From an uncultured Collinsella sp. (GTDB lineage: Bacteria > Actinomycetota > Coriobacteriia > Coriobacteriales > Coriobacteriaceae), in the NCBI GenBank assembly GCA_902464175.1, contig CABQHZ010000032.1, positions 1 to 17,823 on the forward strand: a DNA stretch of 17,823 nt. Direction: 5' to 3'. Of the stretch, positions 7,011 to 14,247 are shown in pieces. A program made the position numbers and the translations under genes. Positions within the stretch are counted from its first letter, which is position 1; every line of letters starts with the position of its first letter. The notes beneath the pieces were generated by a model. The model was given only the letters and a program-made list of their open reading frames with translations, was not told the origin of the DNA and searched no databases.

Positions 7011-7907
7011 ATGGTGGATATCGAGAAATGCCGCGAATACATAGTGCTGGCGCAGACGAGGAATTTCCTGGAAGCCAGCGAGCAACTCAACATCGCGCAA
7101 TCTTCGCTCAGCAAGCACATGAAGTCGCTCGAGGCGGAGCTGGGCGTCACGCTTCTCGATCGAACCACGCGCAAGGTGTCGTTAAGTGCCGACGGGCGCG
7201 TGTTTTTGCCCTATGCCGAGCGGCTCGTGCGCATCGCAAACGAGGCACGTAGCGTGCTCGCCGATCAAAAGCGCTACAAGCGCCATACCGTTCGCATCGG
7301 GTCGATTCCAATCATGGCCCCGTATGGCATCACCGGGCTCCTGTCAGACTTCGATCAGGACAACCCGGGCATCCGCCTGAAGATAACCGAGGGCGAATCG
7401 GACCTGCTCAAGGACCAAATGCGTAAGGGTTACCTGGACCTTGCGTTTATCCGCGATTGGGAGCACGAGGCCGAACGGGGCAACGCGGACGAGGACTTCA
7501 TTTGCATCCCGTACGACACCGACAAGCTCGTGGCGGTGCTGCCGCTAACACACCCGCTGGCGGGCATGAGCCAGATCGACCTTGCCGAGATCGCGCACGA
7601 GGAGTTCCTGCTGCTTCCCGAGGATTCCGTCATGCACAAGTTGATTCTGGATGCCTGCGCCACGGCGGGTTTTGTTCCTCGGGTGGTTTACAACGGGTCG
7701 CGTGCGCAAAACATCATCGACCTCGTGTCGCGCGAGATGGGCGTCTCGTTGCTCATGCGCAAGCCGGCGGCCTCCCTTTGCGCGGGCAAGGCAGTTCTTG
7801 TGGACGTCAACCCAACATTCGAGACGCGAATTAGCTGCTATTATTTGCGCGGTACCAAGCCCGCTCCCGAGACCGCTGCGCTCCTGCGGCACATTGCGAG
7901 CCGCTAG
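7011..7907 (+). CDS. LysR-type transcriptional regulator
   Basis: A DNA-binding regulator of the LysR family (298 aa). The winged helix-turn-helix occupies residues 1-60, with the recognition region LEASEQLNIAQSSLSKHMKS and then LGVTLLDRTTRKVSLSADG. The effector-binding domain covers about 92-295, starting at TVRIGSIPIM. GGAGG at 7003-7007 lies 3 bases from ATG 7011 and 6 bases from an in-frame GTG at 7014, so the GTG could be the true start. Downstream promoters at 7966 and 11448 each have a TTC-N7-GAA dyad centred near -63, the usual LysR binding position. This makes the regulator a good candidate to control both the amidohydrolase operon and the second PTS gene. The inducer is unknown. Full length, no defects seen. 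Confidence 0.93.
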   Translation: MVDIEKCREYIVLAQTRNFLEASEQLNIAQSSLSKHMKSLEAELGVTLLDRTTRKVSLSADGRVFLPYAERLVRIANEARSVLADQKRYKRHTVRIGSIPIMAPYGITGLLSDFDQDNPGIRLKITEGESDLLKDQMRKGYLDLAFIRDWEHEAERGNADEDFICIPYDTDKLVAVLPLTHPLAGMSQIDLAEIAHEEFLLLPEDSVMHKLILDACATAGFVPRVVYNGSRAQNIIDLVSREMGVSLLMRKPAASLCAGKAVLVDVNPTFETRISCYYLRGTKPAPETAALLRHIASR

Positions 7908-7929
7908 CCACCATCCCTCTGCCAACCTG

Positions 7930-7946
7930 TATTCGATACGGGAATA
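7930..7946. promoter_or_regulatory. LysR-type operator, site 1
   Basis: The dyad TATTC-N7-GAATA contains the T-N11-A core (7932-7944) of LysR-type boxes. Its centre is about 63 bases before the predicted transcription start, and 21 bases separate it from the -35 box. Four further GAAT half-sites (7952, 7958, 7963, 7974) run from just after the box into the promoter spacer and could be the activation subsites. Confidence 0.65.
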
Positions 7947-7965
7947 AAACCGAATATGAATGGAA

Positions 7966-7994
7966 TTGAGAGAGAATAAATCACTTCGTAGACT
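7966..7994 (+). promoter_or_regulatory. Promoter of the amidohydrolase operon
   Basis: TTGAGA (7966-7971) and TAGACT (7989-7994) are 17 bases apart. The predicted start is near 8001, which makes an ATG at 8001 leaderless and supports the ATG at 8028 as the real start of the first gene. Confidence 0.6.
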
Positions 7995-8027
7995 GGAGCC
8001 ATGAAATCCTATTGTGAGGAGAAAAAC

Positions 8028-9062
8028 ATGGTTGTAGATGCGAATATGTACTGGTTCCCCGAGTCTTTATTCGAGGACGAGCAGGCGCTATCGACGTTTA
8101 TCGCTGAGGCCCCGCGTGCCTATGGCACCAAGGTGTATCTCAAGGACGAGGGCGGCGTAAAGCAGATTACCGTCGAGAAGCCCGCTGGCTTCGCGTCGCT
8201 CAATTACGCGCAGGGCGACTACGTGCTCGAGGGCATGCTCGCCGATCTGGACGAGGCGGGCGTTGATAAAGCCGTCATGAAGGTTCCCGGCTGCAACGAG
8301 TGGATGAGCCTTGCGATGTGCCGCTTGTTCAACGATGGCATGGCGGACTTTGCCGAGCGCTCGGGCGGTCGCCTCATTCCGCTCATGGTGGTGCCGCCTT
8401 TTGGCGGGGTGGACATCGATGCCGAGATTGATCATTATCTGGGCGAGAAGCACTTTGCTGGCGTGCAGCTTTGCAGCCATTACGGCAACTACTACCTGGA
8501 CGACCCCATGTTCGCCCCGCTGTTCGAGAAGCTCAACCAGCACAATGCCACGGTTTACGTGCACCACGTACCCGTGCCGGTAGATAACGCCTCGCTGCTC
8601 GACTACAACAACCTTCGCCGTTCGTACGGCCGCTGCGTTGACCAGACCACGGCCGTGGGTCGCGAACTCTTCTCCGACTTCTTCGTGCGTTACCCCAACC
8701 TCAAGATGGTCCACTCCATGCTGGGAGGCGGTTTCTTCGCCATCAAGCAGATGCTATTGCCGGCGGCGAGCAAGCGTGTGGATAAGGTGCAGCGCTTCCA
8801 AGCCGACAACGGTGAGCTTGCTGAGCGTCTTGACCAGCACATCTTCTTCGAGATGTCGCACGCGCAGCCGTGGGGCAAGGAAGCGCTGGAATGCGCTGTA
8901 AAGGTGTTGGGTGCCGACCATGTGGTGTGGGGGACGTCGTATCCCGTGCGCCGCGAATGGCTGCTCGACGGTCCCGCGTTCGTGCGCGACCTCGACCTTT
9001 CTCAGGAAGAGAAGGAACTGCTGCTAAGCGGCAACGCCCGTCGCCTGTACCATATCGACTAG
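8028..9062 (+). CDS. Amidohydrolase-family (Amidohydro_2-like) protein
   Basis: A cytosolic TIM-barrel hydrolase or decarboxylase-like protein (344 aa). Family hallmarks are the start VVDANMYWFPE, LADLDEAGVDKAV (about 71-83), VHHVPVP (178-184), KMVHSMLGGGFF (226-237) and the end VVWGTSYPVRREW then SGNARRLY. Metal ligands differ from the textbook pattern: the N-terminal HxH is NMY (residues 6-8), and the aspartate of GSDYP is serine (GTSYP, S304), while H179/H180 and H229 remain. The protein may use another chemistry or be inactive. ATG 8028 has GAGGAG (8016-8021) with 6-base spacing and lies about 27 bases after the predicted transcript start; ATG 8001 is unlikely. The next gene's SD overlaps this stop codon, so the genes are coupled. 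Substrate unknown. Confidence 0.8.
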   Translation: MVVDANMYWFPESLFEDEQALSTFIAEAPRAYGTKVYLKDEGGVKQITVEKPAGFASLNYAQGDYVLEGMLADLDEAGVDKAVMKVPGCNEWMSLAMCRLFNDGMADFAERSGGRLIPLMVVPPFGGVDIDAEIDHYLGEKHFAGVQLCSHYGNYYLDDPMFAPLFEKLNQHNATVYVHHVPVPVDNASLLDYNNLRRSYGRCVDQTTAVGRELFSDFFVRYPNLKMVHSMLGGGFFAIKQMLLPAASKRVDKVQRFQADNGELAERLDQHIFFEMSHAQPWGKEALECAVKVLGADHVVWGTSYPVRREWLLDGPAFVRDLDLSQEEKELLLSGNARRLYHID

Positions 9063-9072
9063 GAGGTATGAG

Positions 9073-10302
9073 GTGAAAGCAGGAGCGGGAAAAGCGCGCA
9101 TCAATCTGGATGGGGTATTACCGTTCGACGGATTCGACGTCGAGCTCGATTCGCTGTGGGTGCGCGCCGCGCTCGTTGAGGCGATGAATCGCAGCTGCAT
9201 CGTGAGCGTGGAGGCAACGTCTTTGCGCGCCGATGTGGTCGAGCCGTTGCGCGCCTTGGTGGCGCGTGAGGCGAGCTGTGTTCCCGAGCTGGTGTGGGTC
9301 ACCGTCACGCACACGTTTTCGTCTCCTCATGTGCGGACGCCCGAGCATCTTGCAGACGACGGCGAGCGCGAGAAGAACGCGCTGCTGCGAGCGCGGCTTG
9401 AGGAGGCGACGCGTGCGGCGGTGCGGCGGGCTTCGGAGGTGCTATCTGAGGCTGAACTGTTGGTTGGCCGCGGTGTAACTGCCTGCAACGTCAACCGTGA
9501 TGTGGAGACGCCTGCAGGCTGGTGGTTGGGTCACAACCCGCACGGGTATTCGGACAAGAGCCTGCAGAGCATCTGCCTGCGCCGCATTGATACCGGTGAG
9601 CCGATTGCCCTGTTGTTCGCAGCCGATGTGCAGTCGTCGGTGCTCGATAAAGCGCGCGATGCGCAGGGTAACAGGGTGGTGTCGGGTGACCTTGCCGGTC
9701 GTGCCTCTGCCGCTGCGGAACAGAGCCTACCGGGCTGCGTCGCCCTCTTTCTAACGGGGGCCGCGGCGGATCAGGCGCCAGCGCGGCAGGCGGTTACGGT
9801 GACTGTGGACGCAGCGGGCAACGTGGCGCAGCGCGATCGGGGCAATGGACAAGAGCTTCTGGACATGTTGGGCGAGCGGTTCGCGGATGAGCTGCTGGAT
9901 ACGCTGGCGCACGCGACGCCCGTGTCCTGCGGCACCGTGAGCGGTGATGTCCAGGCGGTGCGCCTTCCTGGCCAGCAGCGCGGCGACTTCCATAGCCTGC
10001 GCCCACAGCGTGCCTACACGTATGCGCCTGCAAACGACGAGGAGGCCAGCGTGAACATTCTGCGCTGGGGCGAGGTGCTGCTTGTAGGTACCGAGCCCGA
10101 GCTTTCCAGCAGCTTTGGCACACAGGTTCGTGCTCTCGCCTCTCATGTTGTGCTGGCGACGCTGGTTAACGGTGCGAAGAAGTACCTGCCAACATTGGAC
10201 GCATACGATCGTGTTACCTACGAGGCATTGAATTCCAGTTTTGGCCGGGGAGCCGACACGGTACTTCTCCAGGCCATTTCCTCGGCGATTTCGAACGAAT
10301 GA
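9073..10302 (+). CDS. Neutral-ceramidase-like protein, divergent paralogue
   Basis: A cytosolic protein (409 aa, no signal peptide) resembling the N-terminal domain of neutral/alkaline ceramidases, which hydrolyse N-acyl amide bonds using zinc. Visible pieces are GAGKARI at the start, VTVTHTFSSPHV (H80), LFLTGAAADQAP (226-237), LLVGTEPELSSSFG (E341) and NGAKKYLPTLDAY. Compared with the next gene, the usual GDxS nucleophile segment reads AADQAP and the second zinc histidine region reads AADVQSS, so key residues seem lost. It may be an altered enzyme or a partner subunit. The start is GTG because AGGAGG (9061-9066), overlapping the previous stop, is 6 bases away; the nearby ATG at 9068 is followed at once by a stop. 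The coding end overlaps an ATG (10299) of the next gene. Confidence 0.7.
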   Translation: MKAGAGKARINLDGVLPFDGFDVELDSLWVRAALVEAMNRSCIVSVEATSLRADVVEPLRALVAREASCVPELVWVTVTHTFSSPHVRTPEHLADDGEREKNALLRARLEEATRAAVRRASEVLSEAELLVGRGVTACNVNRDVETPAGWWLGHNPHGYSDKSLQSICLRRIDTGEPIALLFAADVQSSVLDKARDAQGNRVVSGDLAGRASAAAEQSLPGCVALFLTGAAADQAPARQAVTVTVDAAGNVAQRDRGNGQELLDMLGERFADELLDTLAHATPVSCGTVSGDVQAVRLPGQQRGDFHSLRPQRAYTYAPANDEEASVNILRWGEVLLVGTEPELSSSFGTQVRALASHVVLATLVNGAKKYLPTLDAYDRVTYEALNSSFGRGADTVLLQAISSAISNE

Positions 10303-10313
10303 AAGGATCACGT

Positions 10314-11441
10314 ATGAATATTGGACACGCCCGCCGCAAGCTTACGCCGCAAGGCGATGTGTATCTCATCGGTTACCGCGACCTCGAGAATCGCCTGCAT
10401 CCCGCTACTGCCATCCATGATGACGTCTACGCCAACGCGCTGTTGTTCAGCGATGGCGAGCGCGAGGTCTTCGTGTTTTCCGCCGACTTCATGGAAGTCG
10501 AGGAGCAGATGGCCGAGGAGGTCAAGACGCTGCTGGCAACGCGCTACGGCATCGACCGAGACGCCGTGCTGCTTTGCGCTACGCACAACCACACCTCGAT
10601 CGTTGCGTACCACCGCAGCTGGTGGACGAATAAGTTCGATCAGACCTACTACGACTGGCTGCTACAGACCATCTGCGACGCCTTTGAAGAGTGTCGTGCC
10701 AATGCGCAGCCGGCGACCGCTCGCCTGGGCAAGCAGGTCATTACGGGCTACTACGACAACCGCAACGTCCCGGGTAGGCTCGCCGACAACGAGGTCATCC
10801 TCCTTGAGTTCCTCGACGAGCAGGGCGCCCCGTTTGCGGGCCTGGTCAACTGGGCTACGCACTCTGCGGTCTGTGGTCCCGACTGCACGGAACTCACCAG
10901 TGAGTTTGCGGGCCTCACCAGCAAGAAGCTCGAGCCGAGCTTGGGCTATTTCCCCGCGATGATCGTAGGCGCTGCGGGCGACTGCTCCAACCGCAACGTG
11001 CGGCAGGGGAGGGGTATCGCCGAGGTCGAACGCGTCTCCACAGGCATTGCTGAAGAGATCGCCGCCATGGCTTGCGATGCTCCCGTTGACCTGGGACGCA
11101 TTGTGGTCCAGCCCTTCTATCACACCGTCGCGCACGATGACTTTCATCTTGATCTGCGCTGCGCGGTCATCAGCCTGGGCGGCCTGCACCTGTTCCAGTT
11201 CCCGGGCGAGCTGGGTGGCGACTTCGGCATCCGCATGAAGGAAGAGTGCCCGGTTCAGGGCCTCGTGCTCGGCTACACCAATGGCTACTTTGAGTACTTC
11301 CTGCCCGCATGGGAGTACGGCATGTCGTTTGAAACCGCGCGCACCCAGATTCCCAAGGGAGAGCCCGAGCGTATCGTGGACAAGTTCTGCCAGACGAGTC
11401 TTCTGCTCGCTAATTCCAATTTGGAAATAAAAGATAGCTAA
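10314..11441 (+). CDS. Neutral-ceramidase-like amide hydrolase
   Basis: A cytosolic protein (375 aa) of the neutral/alkaline ceramidase superfamily with its catalytic pattern intact. ATHNHTS gives H91 and H93, WATHSAV gives H183, GAAGDCSNR carries the candidate nucleophile S225, FPGELGGDFG gives E299, and GYTNGYFEYFLP gives Y321/Y325. These correspond to the zinc ligands and GDxS serine of bacterial ceramidase. There is no signal peptide and no C-terminal immunoglobulin-like domain, so a secreted lipid-degrading role is unlikely. The start at 10314 follows AAGGA (10303-10307) by 6 bases; ATG 10299 overlapping the previous stop is an alternative. It forms a coupled trio with the amidohydrolase and the divergent paralogue. 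An N-acylated or amide-linked sugar taken up by the following PTS permease is a reasonable substrate guess, not a demonstrated one. Confidence 0.75.
   Translation: MNIGHARRKLTPQGDVYLIGYRDLENRLHPATAIHDDVYANALLFSDGEREVFVFSADFMEVEEQMAEEVKTLLATRYGIDRDAVLLCATHNHTSIVAYHRSWWTNKFDQTYYDWLLQTICDAFEECRANAQPATARLGKQVITGYYDNRNVPGRLADNEVILLEFLDEQGAPFAGLVNWATHSAVCGPDCTELTSEFAGLTSKKLEPSLGYFPAMIVGAAGDCSNRNVRQGRGIAEVERVSTGIAEEIAAMACDAPVDLGRIVVQPFYHTVAHDDFHLDLRCAVISLGGLHLFQFPGELGGDFGIRMKEECPVQGLVLGYTNGYFEYFLPAWEYGMSFETARTQIPKGEPERIVDKFCQTSLLLANSNLEIKDS
11414..11426. promoter_or_regulatory. LysR-type operator, site 2
   Basis: The dyad TTC-N7-GAA (T-N11-A) sits inside the last codons of the ceramidase-like gene. 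Its end is 21 bases from the -35 box of the next promoter, the same distance as in site 1, and its centre is near -63. Confidence 0.6.
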
Positions 11442-11447
11442 GACGAA

Positions 11448-11476
11448 TTGCTGTGGAATAAGTCCACTCATATAGT
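11448..11476 (+). promoter_or_regulatory. Promoter of the second PTS EIIBC gene
   Basis: TTGCTG (11448-11453) and TATAGT (11471-11476) are 17 bases apart, a good sigma-70-type match. The predicted start is near 11483, giving a leader of about 115 bases. Confidence 0.65.
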
Positions 11477-11482
11477 AAAGAT

Positions 11483-11598
11483 AGCGCAAAGGAGATTAGC
11501 TCCAAGTCCAAGGCAGCTGTAGTCCTTGCCCTGACGTCAGCGGGACAAGCGGTCACGAGACAGATCGCAATGCAAGTAGGTACTACAGGAGGAACACA
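11483..11598 (+). other. Untranslated leader of the second PTS gene
   Basis: The leader contains the perfect 10-base palindrome CTGACGTCAG (11531-11540), framed by CTTG/CAAG (11525-11528 and 11546-11549), and a short GGAG/CTCC stem near 11491-11503. I find no RAT site and no T-run, so this PTS gene is not under antitermination like the first one. Confidence 0.35.
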
Positions 11599-13056
11599 AT
11601 GAAGTACGAACAATTGTGCAACACCATCATCGAGGGAGTGGGTGGCAAGGGCAACGTCAAGAACGTGAGCCACTGCATCACGCGCCTGCGCTTCACCCTT
11701 AAGGACGAGTCGAAGGCTAATACCGAGGAGCTTAAGGCCGTGAAGGGCGTCATCGACGTCATCCAGGCCGGCGGCCAGTATCAGGTGGTCGTGGGACCGC
11801 AAGTGGCCGGTATCTACGACGAGCTGTGCCAGATCGGCGGCTTCAGTGCGACGGCTCAGATGGATGTCGTCGAGGACCCCGATCTCATCGCCGGGGACGA
11901 CGCCAAGGACCCCTTCTCCAAACTCCTGGGTTTCATCTCCTCGATTTTCCAGCCCATTTTGGGCGTCCTGATGGCGGGTGGCTTTATCGTTTCCGTGCTT
12001 TCGCTCATCTGCGCGTTCATGCCCGAATTCAAGGGAACCACCACCTACACCGTGCTATACGCCATCGGATATTCGGCCTTTAAGTTCTTCCCGATTCTGG
12101 TCGCATGGTCGGCGGGCCAGAAGTTCGGCGTCAAGCCGGCGCTTTCCATGGCCATCGGTGCCGTGCTCATCTACCCCGACCTGGTGAACATGACCTCCGG
12201 CGACCCCACGGGTGTTCTCTTTGAGGGCAACGCGCTGCTCCAGGCAAATGTTTACGGCGATGTGTTTGGTATCCCGCTGGTCCTGCTTGACTACTACACC
12301 CAGGTGCTTCCCTCCATCCCCATCATCTGGCTCGCTTCTAAGGTCCAGAAGTTCTTCAACGGCATCCTGCCCGAGCTCATCCGCGGCATCTTCACCAACG
12401 TCTTTACCCTGCTGATCTCCGCTCTCGCCGGCCTGCTCATCATCGGCCCCGTCACCACCATCCTCGCCAACGCCGTTGCCATGGGTATCCAGGCCGCGCT
12501 CGCCCTGTCTCCCATCATCGCCGGCTTCGTGGTCGGTACGTTCTGGAGCCTGCTCGTTATGTTCGGCCTGCACTGGGGTATCATCCCGCTGTGGTTCACC
12601 GAGATGGCCTCGGTTGGTTACTCCAGCCTCAACCCGCTGAACTTCGCCGGCTGCGGCGCGATTCTGGGTGCCTGTATCGGTATGCTGCTCAAGTGCAAGG
12701 ATGCCGACCTTAAGGTCTCCCTCATCCTTCCCGCCACCATCTCCGACTTCTTCGGCGTGTGCGAGCCTGCCCTCTACGGCATCCTGATCCCCCGCAAGAA
12801 GCTCATGTGGGCCACGTTCCTCTCCGCTGGTGTGGGCGGCGCCATCGCCGGTGCCTGCGGTGCCAAGTGGTTTACTCCCGGCGCTAACGGTTGGCTCGGC
12901 CTGCCCTGCTACATCGATCCGGCTACCGGTATCGACATGGGCTTCATCGGCCTCACCATCGGTGCTGTGATCGCCACTGTCCTTCCGATCATCGCGGTGT
13001 TCTTCCTGGGCACCAAGACCGACAAGGAGGCTGCTGCGGAGAAGATCGCCGCGTAG
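11599..13056 (+). CDS. PTS EIIBC permease, glucose/beta-glucoside superfamily
   Basis: A membrane sugar permease (485 aa). The EIIB domain occupies residues 1-80 with the phospho-accepting C26 in VSHCITRLRF. The EIIC domain covers about 110-475, with GLHWGIIPLWF at H325 and CEPALYG at E389. There is no EIIA domain. It is a paralogue of the permease at 1690 but clearly divergent. The SD AGGAGG (11587-11592) gives 6-base spacing to ATG 11599. It has its own promoter with a LysR-type box matching the one of the amidohydrolase operon, and a terminator follows at 13082. No glycosidase lies nearby; the neighbours are amide-hydrolase-like proteins, so its substrate may be an amino-sugar conjugate. 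That is inference. Confidence 0.92.
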   Translation: MKYEQLCNTIIEGVGGKGNVKNVSHCITRLRFTLKDESKANTEELKAVKGVIDVIQAGGQYQVVVGPQVAGIYDELCQIGGFSATAQMDVVEDPDLIAGDDAKDPFSKLLGFISSIFQPILGVLMAGGFIVSVLSLICAFMPEFKGTTTYTVLYAIGYSAFKFFPILVAWSAGQKFGVKPALSMAIGAVLIYPDLVNMTSGDPTGVLFEGNALLQANVYGDVFGIPLVLLDYYTQVLPSIPIIWLASKVQKFFNGILPELIRGIFTNVFTLLISALAGLLIIGPVTTILANAVAMGIQAALALSPIIAGFVVGTFWSLLVMFGLHWGIIPLWFTEMASVGYSSLNPLNFAGCGAILGACIGMLLKCKDADLKVSLILPATISDFFGVCEPALYGILIPRKKLMWATFLSAGVGGAIAGACGAKWFTPGANGWLGLPCYIDPATGIDMGFIGLTIGAVIATVLPIIAVFFLGTKTDKEAAAEKIAA

Positions 13057-13081
13057 CCAACATAGGGAAAGCCCCCTTTAT

Positions 13082-13112
13082 GGACCCGCGCTCTTGTGGT
13101 ACGGGTCCTTTT
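13082..13112 (+). terminator. Intrinsic terminator after the second PTS gene
   Basis: GGACCCG (13082-13088) pairs with CGGGTCC (13102-13108), followed by TTTT. It starts 25 bases after the stop codon. Confidence 0.75.
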
Positions 13113-13129
13113 CCCGCTAAATCAAAACT

Positions 13130-13344
13130 TGCGGATGTCGGGGCTTTTCCCACACCGCCGAGTAGACGTTAAAAGCGCAGGCCTTCGACGGCTTATTCAT
13201 AGAAGAGGGCCTTCTGCTCGGCATGTCCAGGAAAAAGCCCCGTCTCCAGAGCAAACCTCGTGCGGGGGTGGTTTTTGCCGGCCGAATCGGTAGAATCGAA
13301 TACAGCAAGAAGTTCAAAGCGCGCCCCAACGGGTGCGCTTTTTT
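13130..13344 (+). ncRNA. Candidate structured leader RNA or small RNA upstream of the YitT-family gene
   Basis: Three nested stems can be drawn. Stem I is CGGGGCTTTTCC (13139-13150) with GGAAAAAGCCCCG (13230-13242). Stem II is GCCGAG (13157-13162) with CTCGGC (13217-13222). Stem III is GGCCTTC (13180-13186) with GAGGGCC (13205-13211). A possible promoter TTGTGG-N18-TAAATC (13094-13123) would start transcription near 13130. A weak hairpin AAACC/GGTTT lies at 13253-13274 and a strong terminator at 13316-13344. AAAAGCGC (13171-13178), unpaired in the fold, is complementary to the terminator 3' arm GCGCTTTT (13335-13342). It matches no RNA family I know. Confidence 0.35.
13316..13344 (+). terminator. 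Leader terminator upstream of the YitT-family gene
   Basis: AAAGCGC (13316-13322) pairs with GCGCTTT (13335-13341), extended by CCC/GGG, with TTTTTT at 13339-13344. It ends directly before the SD of the gene and 12 bases before its ATG. A TAGAAT box lies just upstream at 13291-13296. Confidence 0.75.
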
Positions 13345-13356
13345 GAGGGAGGTAGC

Positions 13357-14247
13357 ATGGCATATCGTCTGGACATCAAGCGCATTCTTTCGATGAACTT
13401 CTTTCACGACCTGCCCATGATCATGTTGGGCTGTGCCCTGGCCGCGATCGCAACCGACCTGTTTTTGATTCCCAACGGCCTTGCCGCCGGCGGTGTTACG
13501 GGCCTGGCGACTATTATCCAGGCGGTCGGTGCGTCTGATGGCGTGTCACTGCCCGTTGGTATTCAGACCATCGTGATGAACGCATTACTGCTACTTGTGG
13601 TCGTGCGCACGGGCGGAATGTTCTACGCGGTGCAGACGGCCACGGGCTTTGTGCTGCTGGGCTTTTTTACCGATCTGTTTGCGCCGTTTGTGGCGCCGCT
13701 GGCCCATGACGATCTGATGCTGCCTGCCATGTGGGGCGGTATCGTTACGGGCATTGGCTACGGTATGGTGCTGCGCGCCGGCGCCAATACCGGCGGCTCC
13801 GACACCATTGGGCAGATTATCTCGCGCAATACGTCGCTGCCGGTGGGCTCGACGGTCATGGCCATCGATGTCGCCGTATGCGCGCTGTCGGCCCCTGTCT
13901 TCTCGATTGAGAACGCTCTGTATGCTGGCCTTTCGATGGTTATTAGCGGATACGTGATCGATGCCGTGGTCGATGGCGGCAACAAGCGCCGTATGGTGCT
14001 CATCATCTCGGACAAGTTCCCCGATATCGCTGCCGACATCATGTATGGTCTGGGCCGCGGCTGCACCAAGTTTAAGGCGACCGGCATGTACTCGGGTGCC
14101 GAGAAGCCGGTGATCATGGTGATCGTGAGCCGCCGTGAGCTCAACACCCTTAAGACGATCGTGCGCGAGCGCGATCCTCATGCCATCGTGACGGTTGCCG
14201 ACGTTACGGAGGCCTTCGGCGAGGGGTTCAAGGACATTAACGCGTAG
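13357..14247 (+). CDS. YitT-family membrane protein (DUF161 + DUF2179)
   Basis: An integral membrane protein (296 aa) of unknown biochemical function. Residues about 18-205 hold five or six hydrophobic segments of the DUF161 type with the motif GANTGGSDTIGQI (142-154). Residues about 212-285 form a soluble DUF2179 domain (MVLIISDK, GRGCTKFKATGMYSG, VIMVIVSRRELNTLK), which in this family caps the C-terminus. AGGGAGG (13346-13352) gives 4-base spacing to ATG 13357; a GTG at 13333 lies inside the terminator stem and is not a start. The gene is monocistronic, with a terminator-containing leader upstream and a transketolase transcription unit after a 207-base gap. Confidence 0.9.
   Translation: MAYRLDIKRILSMNFFHDLPMIMLGCALAAIATDLFLIPNGLAAGGVTGLATIIQAVGASDGVSLPVGIQTIVMNALLLLVVVRTGGMFYAVQTATGFVLLGFFTDLFAPFVAPLAHDDLMLPAMWGGIVTGIGYGMVLRAGANTGGSDTIGQIISRNTSLPVGSTVMAIDVAVCALSAPVFSIENALYAGLSMVISGYVIDAVVDGGNKRRMVLIISDKFPDIAADIMYGLGRGCTKFKATGMYSGAEKPVIMVIVSRRELNTLKTIVRERDPHAIVTVADVTEAFGEGFKDINA

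Noticed and set aside
13139..13242. Known small RNAs (signal recognition particle RNA, 6S RNA) for the structured leader
   Set aside because: The conserved SRP loop sequence is absent and the rod is much shorter than 6S RNA; I left it as an unassigned candidate.
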